Origin: Proteobacteria bacterium UBA2383 | GTDB lineage: Bacteria; Pseudomonadota; Gammaproteobacteria; Competibacterales; Competibacteraceae | Length of the DNA stretch: 20,026 bases | Assembly (NCBI GenBank): GCA_002343485.1 | Contig: DDST01000052.1 | Coordinates: 1-20,026 of the forward strand | Reading direction: 5' to 3' | Shown here: positions 15,101 through 20,026 of the stretch, one piece after another | Position numbering within the stretch: position 1 is the first letter of the stretch | Layout of the letters: every line of letters begins with the position of its first letter | Program-made: the position numbers and the translations under genes | Notes under the pieces: generated by a model | What the model was told of the DNA's origin: nothing | The model's database searches: none | Seen by the model: only the letters and a program-made list of their open reading frames with translations

Positions 15101-15526
15101 TGGGCGGTCACGGCGGCATGGCGTTATGAAGGGTTCAAGCTTCAAGAAGGCCAATATCTTCGGCAATTGTTTTTTTCGACGCCTGTCGAGCTGAAAACCA
15201 CCAGCATTCCCTTGAATATTCGCTACTTTGATCCATCCGGTTTTTTTGCCGGACTGGGCGTGACCTACGTGAATCAGGATATCCAGAATCTGGATCCACA
15301 ATCATTAGCCGTCCTGCCGACTCAGAGCGAGGATTTCATTTTGGTGGATGCCGGTCTGGGGTATCGCCTGCCCAAGCGCTGGGGGATTATCGCCCTCGAA
15401 GCCAAGAATCTGTTCGATCAAAAATTTCAATTCCAGGATTACGGGTTTCAAACACCCGTTGATGGTGTCAATCCCCGGTTTATCCCAGAACGAACGCTCT
15501 TTGCCCGGTTTGTCCTTAATTTTTAG
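12200..15526 (+). CDS. FecR-domain / TPR / outer-membrane beta-barrel fusion protein
   Basis: Predicted exported protein of 1108 residues joining three modules. Residues 1-48 carry a long, charged N-terminal region, a hydrophobic stretch (LYWLLAVVLLPLYALA, 32-47) and a likely signal-peptidase-I site after ALA. Residues about 50-205 form a FecR domain, with GRWQTIGTGELLAAGEVV, LLGGEIWVR (133-141) and the hallmark TATIRGTEF (155-163). Residues about 245-585 are a TPR solenoid with repeats such as ALTLDPNNALAY and AVELDPNNARAL. Residues about 635-1108 are rich in alternating polar/aromatic strands, resemble a TonB-dependent-receptor barrel (KNLFDQKF near the end) and terminate in FARFVLNF with the C-terminal Phe expected for BAM insertion. 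I saw no separate plug domain. The start ATG 12200 has a weak ribosome site; the frame is open back to 12029, but no better start exists. The 3' half is more AT-rich than the neighbours. It is followed 24 bases later by a small gene and then a CHASE2 kinase gene. The function is unknown; a sensor role is inferred. Confidence 0.85.
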   Translation: MNKFHPVTISQEWQKRKSEPTQHGWLGIENRLYWLLAVVLLPLYALAQEAGEMVSVAGTAEVLRQGRWQTIGTGELLAAGEVVRTSEGSRAAVLLANGAQIKLNSNSQLELKQVAPREIVPASNSVLQNILRLLGGEIWVRDNNQLLEIRTLPATATIRGTEFNLALAPAGVARLAVLDGLVELSNPQGSVLVAANEQASAKVGEAPRKTVLINPLDAVQWSLYYPNTIDASAERDRHRNGPQSSGYWVQTAQNHLLQGQAIAARQAIDRALTLDPNNALAYSLRSNIELVQNRKAQARADAEQAVAADPSSSPAYLSLSLVRQAEFDLDAALEAARKAVELDPNNARALIQHSSLLFGMGRLKEAVKVAEQARQRAPDDAMVNTVWGFLQLAHNRVDKAREAFQTAIGQDSTLGLPQLGLGLVLFRNNQTDEAITAIRKATLLEPKASLYNSYLGKAFYENKQNQPAQKYLEAAKQLDPRDPTPWYYDAIRLQSVNRPVEAVENLQKSIELNDDRGVYRSRLLLDEDLAARSAALGRVYNEAGFTELGLQEGWQSVNRDPSNYSAHRLLADSYAALPNVEAARVSELLQAQLLQPINITPVSPRVAETRLLIPSGGPATPSLYEFNPLFVQDRPSLFFSGLGGNQNTWGDELIVSGLANRFAYSLGQFSYQSNGYRENNDLKNNLYNLFAQFAATPDLNLQAEYRYRETITGDLASHFDGSFNHSVHREIDQDVARAGAHYSLSPQTDIIASVIYTDRDSISMYPTINLTIGTRATGYQAEAQLLHTANDFNLTTGLGTYTLDFDGIGFESSDRVEQEIAYGYANIKWPEKLIWTVGLSYQADDNPTLNRNELNPKFGVQWAINDNLSLRAAAFQAVRRTYLLEQTIEPTQVAGFNQFFDDLTMTLSKNYGLGLNVRFNNQLFGGLEAVRRDLEVPVGSQESEPFEIEKDQEDVYQAYLYWLPDPRWAVTAAWRYEGFKLQEGQYLRQLFFSTPVELKTTSIPLNIRYFDPSGFFAGLGVTYVNQDIQNLDPQSLAVLPTQSEDFILVDAGLGYRLPKRWGIIALEAKNLFDQKFQFQDYGFQTPVDGVNPRFIPERTLFARFVLNF

Positions 15527-15550
15527 CTCGCAACCTGAGGAGACATCCCA

Positions 15551-15766
15551 ATGACATTGACCGGTGTTGAAGTTCCCGCTGAAACGCTGCTCAAGCTGCA
15601 ACCTAATACGGTGATAGCAGTGATTTCGGATGATCAAGGTGAGATAAGAACGGTAAAAATAGATCATGATTCCATTGCCAAGGATGAATCTTTTTTAAGA
15701 GTAGCGGGCGGTTGCTTTGTGCGTATTAATGGTCAGCTGGTATGGGTAGATCCTTGCCCATATTGA
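15551..15766 (+). CDS. Unrecognised 71-residue protein between FecR-fusion and CHASE2-kinase genes
   Basis: I do not recognise a family. GAGGAG (15537-15542) lies eight bases before ATG 15551, the best ribosome binding site of the three-gene set, and the gene fills the space between its neighbours exactly (24 bases after one stop, 9 bases before the next start), so it is very likely translated. The protein lacks a signal peptide or membrane span and looks beta-rich: ETLLKLQPNTVIAVISDD, then GEIRTVKIDH, then FLRVAGGCFVRINGQLVWVD. It has two cysteines (55 and 69), the last in the WVDPCPY tail. Its position suggests a job with the flanking FecR and CHASE2 proteins. Confidence 0.75.
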   Translation: MTLTGVEVPAETLLKLQPNTVIAVISDDQGEIRTVKIDHDSIAKDESFLRVAGGCFVRINGQLVWVDPCPY

Positions 15767-15775
15767 GTTAACACC

Positions 15776-17863
15776 TTGCCGAGATTACAACTCTCGTCCA
15801 TTGCCCCGGCAATCCTGGTTGCCGGTCTAGTCTTTGGGCTGGTTCTTGCTTTCTTCAACACCTCGTTTTTTGCGCTCCTCGAACTCAAGGGATTGGATCT
15901 CCTGTTCACCCTGCGTGGTGCGCTACCTCCCCCTGATTCTATCGTTATCGTCGCCATTGACGAATCGTCCATGGCCGAAATCAAACAACAATGGCCCTGG
16001 CCGCGCAGTCTCCATGCCCAATTGGTTCGGCAACTTCACCACGCCGGCGCGGCGGTGATCGGCTTTGACATCCTGTTCACAGAACCTTCCGAACCGGCCG
16101 AGGACCAGGCGCTGGCGCAGGCGTTGCACGAAGCTGGCAACGGCGTGCTGGCCAGCGCGCTGTCGGTGGTCAACGATCCTCTATTCCACCACACAATTCG
16201 GATCGATCCGATTTCCGCTCTGCGAGAAGCGGCCTGGGCCGGTGGCGCCTTCGTCAGCATCGACCCCGACGGCACCGTGCGCCGGGCGCGGCTGCTCGCC
16301 CCGGATCTACCTTCTTTCGCCTTGCAAATGGTCCGGCGCTACCTCGAACAACCAGCAGGGGGGGCGGCGGTCGCACCGGAATGGCGAGGTTTCAGCCAAA
16401 AAGCGCTGTCACAAGAACAGTTGATCAACTACCAGGGACCACCGAAAACGATTCAGACCGTGTCCTACTATCAGGCGCTTGACCCCCAACACCTGCTGCC
16501 GCCGGGGATCTTCGCCGGCAAAATCGTGCTGGTAGGCCGCGCACTGGAAGCCACTCCCGAACCGCAGCGCCTGTCGGGTGACACTTTCCTGACCCCGTTT
16601 TCCTGGATCGGCAGCAACCCCACCGCCGGTGTCGAAATTCAGGCCACCCTCGTGGACAATCTGTTGAGCGGACGCTTCGTCGCCGAACCCACGCCAATCG
16701 AACGCTGGGTGGGCTTGTTGGCATTGGCGCTGGCCGCCAGCTTGCTGGCAACCCGGCTCAAGCCGCTCGCCGCCCTGACCGCGACCCTCATGCTGGCGGC
16801 GCTGTGCCTGGTCATCGCCTGGGCGGTGTTCGCGGCGGTCAGTTTATGGCTACCGATTTTACCGGGGATCATGACCCTGGTTCTGGTCTACGGCGGCCAT
16901 CTGCTGCTGCGGGCGTTGACCGCCGAGCGTGACCGCCGCCACCTGCTGGAGGCCATCAACCGCGATTTGGAAGCGAAAATCGCTGAACGCACCCAAGAGC
17001 TTAGCCAGCGCCACCAGCAGCTCGAAACCGCTTACGGGGATTTGACCCGCGCCCAGCACCAGCTGGTCCAGTCGGAAAAAATGGCGTCACTGGGACTCCT
17101 GGTGGCCGGCATCGCCCACGAGTTAAACAACCCCACCAGCTATGTCTGCAGCAATCTGGAATTTATCGAGGAATATACCGAGCGCCTGGCCGCCACGCTC
17201 GAAGCCTACATCGGCGAGGGTGAGCCGAACGGTCAAGCCCGCCGCCGGGGTGACGCGCATAACCGGCAATCCCCTTTTACCGGCACCCTGAACACTTTGC
17301 GGGAATTGATCGCCAGTAGCCAGGAAGGCACCGGGCGGATTAAGAAGATCGTGCTGGATCTGCGCACTTTTTCGCGCACCGACGATATCGGCCTGATCCC
17401 AGCCGACTTGCACGAAGGCATTGAATCAACCCTGAGCCTGCTCGCCAAACAGTACCAAGACCGTATTACCATTCATCGGGAGTACCATCCCCTGCCTCAA
17501 GTGGAATGCCTGCCCGGACAGCTCAACCAGGTCTTTATGAACCTGTTGCAAAACGCCTTTCAGGCCATCCCTAGCAAGGGTAACGTCTGGGTTGCGACAC
17601 GGGTGGAGGGCGATTGGGTCAAGGTCACCATCCGGGATGACGGCGCAGGAATTGCGGAGGAAAACCTGTCCAGGATTTTCGATCCGTTTTTCACCACCAA
17701 GCCCGTGGGTACGGGAACCGGGCTAGGACTCAGCATCAGCTACGGCATTATCGAAAAACATGGAGGTAGAATCCGCGTGACCAGCACCGTCCATCAGGGC
17801 AGCGAATTGACGGTCGAACTGCCAGTACAACCGATTAAACGAGCACCACTGCCAACCACATAG
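15776..17863 (+). CDS. CHASE2-domain membrane sensor histidine kinase
   Basis: A 695-residue two-component sensor. A membrane span near 11-34 leads into a periplasmic CHASE2 domain, about 35-305, with its signature pieces VIVAIDESSM (57-66), WPWPRSLHA (73-81), GFDILFTEP (96-104) and the late GKIVLVG (248-254). Three spans follow (about 311-325, 331-356 and 358-379), then a coiled coil (about 382-434). The HisKA segment has AGIAHELNNP with phospho-acceptor His448 and an insert of about 40 polar residues (478-505) before the second helix. HATPase_c has N-box NQVFMNLLQNAFQAI (Asn589/Asn593), DDGAG (621-625), FDPFFTT (635-641) and GTGTGLGLSI (645-654). All catalytic motifs look intact. The start is TTG 15776, the first possible start after the in-frame stop, nine bases after the small gene and without a ribosome site, so translational coupling is likely. 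No response regulator follows. FecR-type genes beside CHASE2 genes are a recurring pairing. Confidence 0.93.
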   Translation: MPRLQLSSIAPAILVAGLVFGLVLAFFNTSFFALLELKGLDLLFTLRGALPPPDSIVIVAIDESSMAEIKQQWPWPRSLHAQLVRQLHHAGAAVIGFDILFTEPSEPAEDQALAQALHEAGNGVLASALSVVNDPLFHHTIRIDPISALREAAWAGGAFVSIDPDGTVRRARLLAPDLPSFALQMVRRYLEQPAGGAAVAPEWRGFSQKALSQEQLINYQGPPKTIQTVSYYQALDPQHLLPPGIFAGKIVLVGRALEATPEPQRLSGDTFLTPFSWIGSNPTAGVEIQATLVDNLLSGRFVAEPTPIERWVGLLALALAASLLATRLKPLAALTATLMLAALCLVIAWAVFAAVSLWLPILPGIMTLVLVYGGHLLLRALTAERDRRHLLEAINRDLEAKIAERTQELSQRHQQLETAYGDLTRAQHQLVQSEKMASLGLLVAGIAHELNNPTSYVCSNLEFIEEYTERLAATLEAYIGEGEPNGQARRRGDAHNRQSPFTGTLNTLRELIASSQEGTGRIKKIVLDLRTFSRTDDIGLIPADLHEGIESTLSLLAKQYQDRITIHREYHPLPQVECLPGQLNQVFMNLLQNAFQAIPSKGNVWVATRVEGDWVKVTIRDDGAGIAEENLSRIFDPFFTTKPVGTGTGLGLSISYGIIEKHGGRIRVTSTVHQGSELTVELPVQPIKRAPLPTT

Positions 17864-17872
17864 GCCCTATGG

Positions 17873-19975
17873 CTACACCTCACCGTAGCGCGTCCCCGCG
17901 CCAATCCAGCGGTGAATCAGCGGTTCAACGCAGTCCGGGTGGTCGCGCAGCAACAAGTCGGCGGTATGGCGAACAACATTCAATAAATCCTGGTCACGCA
18001 GTAGATCGGCAACCCGCAAACTCTGTTCGCCCGTCTGGCGAGTGCCGAGCACTTCGCCAGGACCGCGCAACTCCAGGTCACGGCGGGCGATTTCAAAACC
18101 GTCGTGACATTCTCGCAGCACCGCCAGGCGGCTATGGGCCACTTGGGACAGAGGGGGCCGGTAAAGCAGTACGCAACTGCTGTCAATACTGCCCCGCCCG
18201 ACCCGCCCCCGTAACTGATGCAGTTGCGCCAGACCCAGGCGCTCCGGGTTCTCAATAATCATCAGGCTGGCGTTAGGGACATCAACTCCGACTTCGATCA
18301 CGGTAGTGGCGACCAATAACTCCAGTTCCCCGGCTTTGAAGGCCGCCATTACCGCTTCCTTGGCATTGGCTGATAGCCGGCCATGCACCAGGCCAATGCG
18401 CAATTCCGGCAACAATCCGGTCAACTGTTCCGCAGTCACCGTCGCCGCCTGGCATTGCAACGCCTCGGATTCTTCAATCAGCGGACAAACCCAGTAAGCC
18501 TGGCGGCCCTTGCGGCAGGCCTGGCGGATACGTTCAATGATCTCATTGCGCCGATGATCGGGCACAACGACGGTTTTAACCAGGCGGCGGCCGGGCGGCA
18601 ACTCATCGATGACCGACGTATCAAGATCGGCATAGGCGCTCATCGCCAGGGTGCGCGGGATGGGGGTGGCGGTCATGATCAACTGATGCGGGCAGCGGCC
18701 CTCATTGCGGCCCTTCTCGCGCAAGGCCAGCCGTTGATGAACGCCGAAACGATGTTGCTCATCGACAATCACTAAAGCCAGCTCCGCAAATTCGACGGTT
18801 TCCTGAAACAGTGCGTGGGTGCCAATAGCGATTTGAATCTCGCCAGCGGCCAAGCGTCCCAGTAAAAGCTGCCGCGCCTTGCCAGTTAACCGTCCGGTCA
18901 ACCAAGCAACGTCCAAGCCCAGTTCGCCCAGCCAGTCGCGGAAATTGCGGTGATGCTGTTCAGCCAGCAATTCGGTGGGCGCCATCAACGCTGCCTGAGC
19001 ACCCGTTGCGACCGCCCGCAATGCGGCAGCGGCGGCAACCACGGTTTTCCCGGAGCCGACATCGCCCTGTAGCAGCCGGAGCATGGGGCGGGGCTGCATG
19101 AGGTCGGCATTGATTTCCTTCAATACCCGCTGCTGGGCGGCAGTGAGCGTGAAGGGCAAGCGTTCCAGAAAGCGCTGGCTCAAGCTTCCGCTGGCCAGCG
19201 GCGGCGCGGCCTGGCGGCGGGTCTGTTCGCGCAACCGGCGCAAACTGAGCTGGTGCGCCAGCATTTCCTCGAAGGCCAGCCGCCGCCGGGCTGGATGACA
19301 GCCGCTTTCCAATTCCGCAAGCGGCGTATCTGCCGGCGGCTGATGCAACAACCGCACAGTTTCGGCAATCGGTGACAGATTCAACTGAGCAAGCAACATT
19401 GGCGGCAACAACTCGGGCAATAAAGCCTCTGCCTGTTCCAGTACCTGTTCCGCCAGATTACGCAGGGTGAATTGTTGCAAACCGGCGGTTGCCGGATAGA
19501 TTGGGGTGAGTTGGCCGTCGACCGGTGGCGTGTCCAGTTCGATCCGGCGGCATTCCGGGTGAATCATTTCCAAACCACCGGCATAACTGGACCGCACTTC
19601 GCCAAAGCAACGTAACCGGGCGCCGGTCTGACTGAGCCATTGTTGCTGGGCAGGACTGAAGTGAAAGAAGCGCAGGGTGAGATCACCGGTTCCATCGCTC
19701 AGGTGACAGAGCAGAAAACGCCGGCTGCGTCCGCTAATTTGGCTATTGACTACGGTTGCTTCAATCTGCGCTTCTTCGCCAGGCTGCAATTTGCCGATAG
19801 GCGTGATGCGGCTGCGGTCCTGATAGCGCAATGGCAAATGCAGCAATACGTCTTCGGCAGTGTATAGACCGAGCCGGCGCAACCGCTCCGCCAGCTTCGG
19901 CCCGACGCCTTTCAGCGTGGTGATCGACCGCTGTTTGGGCTTCAGCGGAATAACATCGCGCACCTCGGCCTTCAT
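17873..19975 (-). CDS. recG: ATP-dependent DNA helicase RecG
   Basis: Branch-migrating helicase of 700 residues that remodels stalled replication forks and recombination intermediates. The N-terminal region carries LKGVGPKLAERL (21-32) and a wedge/OB fold (about 60-150). The helicase core shows Walker A GDVGSGKT (304-311), APTELLAEQH (332-341), DEQH (405-408), TATPIPRT (435-442) and the C-terminal QLRGRVGRG motif VI, followed by the conserved RDLELRGPGEVLGTRQTG. The length is normal (E. coli 693). The start ATG 19975 has GGAG five bases upstream and directly follows the stop of the preceding minus-strand gene. It is convergent with the CHASE2 kinase gene, the stops separated by nine bases, so any terminators must overlap coding sequence. 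Confidence 0.98.
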   Translation of the reverse strand: MKAEVRDVIPLKPKQRSITTLKGVGPKLAERLRRLGLYTAEDVLLHLPLRYQDRSRITPIGKLQPGEEAQIEATVVNSQISGRSRRFLLCHLSDGTGDLTLRFFHFSPAQQQWLSQTGARLRCFGEVRSSYAGGLEMIHPECRRIELDTPPVDGQLTPIYPATAGLQQFTLRNLAEQVLEQAEALLPELLPPMLLAQLNLSPIAETVRLLHQPPADTPLAELESGCHPARRRLAFEEMLAHQLSLRRLREQTRRQAAPPLASGSLSQRFLERLPFTLTAAQQRVLKEINADLMQPRPMLRLLQGDVGSGKTVVAAAAALRAVATGAQAALMAPTELLAEQHHRNFRDWLGELGLDVAWLTGRLTGKARQLLLGRLAAGEIQIAIGTHALFQETVEFAELALVIVDEQHRFGVHQRLALREKGRNEGRCPHQLIMTATPIPRTLAMSAYADLDTSVIDELPPGRRLVKTVVVPDHRRNEIIERIRQACRKGRQAYWVCPLIEESEALQCQAATVTAEQLTGLLPELRIGLVHGRLSANAKEAVMAAFKAGELELLVATTVIEVGVDVPNASLMIIENPERLGLAQLHQLRGRVGRGSIDSSCVLLYRPPLSQVAHSRLAVLRECHDGFEIARRDLELRGPGEVLGTRQTGEQSLRVADLLRDQDLLNVVRHTADLLLRDHPDCVEPLIHRWIGAGTRYGEV

Positions 19976-20026
19976 CTATGCTCCATTCGCCACCATGATG
20001 CGATTCCGGCCCTGTTCCTTGGCCCG
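19976..20026 (-). CDS. C-terminal end of a GGDEF-domain (diguanylate cyclase-like) protein, partial
   Basis: The last 16 codons and the TAG stop of a minus-strand gene entering from the right edge. They read RAKEQGRNRIMVANGA. The RAKEQGRNR segment is the typical end of GGDEF domains (YRAKxQGRNRV), the last helix of diguanylate cyclases that make cyclic di-GMP. Its stop codon abuts the recG ATG with no base between, and the recG ribosome binding site lies inside it, so the two are probably cotranscribed and coupled. The active site is outside the window, so activity cannot be judged. Confidence 0.75.
   Translation of the reverse strand, partial: RAKEQGRNRIMVANGA

Noticed and set aside
17869..18258. 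129-codon plus-strand open frame antisense to the recG 3' end
   Set aside because: It is antisense to conserved RecG helicase motifs and its Arg/Pro/Ser-rich product looks like a reverse-frame artefact of GC-rich DNA.

Overview
The window looks like part of a gammaproteobacterial chromosome. The core genes read as typical gammaproteobacterial proteins, and the order rpsT (divergent), murJ, ribF, ileS, lspA, ispH is the arrangement seen in Pseudomonas-like genomes, here without fkpB between lspA and ispH. GC content by eye is mid-to-high, with more AT-rich stretches around the AraC-type regulator and in the 3' half of the FecR-domain gene. A Competibacteraceae/Chromatiales-like environmental lineage is possible but is only a guess.

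Left part (1-4470): a cobalamin-dependent acyl-CoA mutase, icmF, enters from the left edge on the minus strand with its first 647 codons in view. It is divergent from an AraC-type regulator gene. The 535-bp gap between them holds candidate promoters for both genes, an imperfect 25-bp direct repeat with 33-bp period over the regulator's putative -35, and about 360 bp that I cannot assign. After the regulator comes a BtuF-like substrate-binding protein without a signal peptide. The three genes suggest a small module for B12-dependent branched-chain acyl-CoA metabolism.

Middle part (4513-12063): a housekeeping block. rpsT lies on the minus strand with a UUG start. Divergent from it run murJ, ribF, ileS, lspA and ispH on the plus strand: lipid II flipping, FMN/FAD synthesis, isoleucyl-tRNA charging, lipoprotein signal-peptide cleavage and the last step of the MEP isoprenoid pathway. 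A dispersed C-rich/G-rich hairpin repeat occurs once in the rpsT leader and three times in tandem at the 3' end of ribF. There it has been translated into a 47-residue Pro/Ser-rich tail on RibF.

Right part (12200-17863): the most unusual region. A 1108-residue exported protein combines a FecR domain, a TPR solenoid and a TonB-receptor-like outer-membrane beta-barrel. It is followed at short distance by an unrecognised 71-residue protein with a strong ribosome binding site and by a CHASE2-domain membrane histidine kinase. I read this as a candidate envelope-spanning signalling unit: outer-membrane barrel, periplasmic FecR/TPR arm, periplasmic CHASE2 receptor, cytoplasmic kinase. No response regulator is in view. 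recG then runs convergently on the minus strand, and the last 16 codons of a GGDEF-domain gene sit directly upstream of it at the right edge.

I saw no tRNA, rRNA, CRISPR array, insertion sequence or prophage gene.
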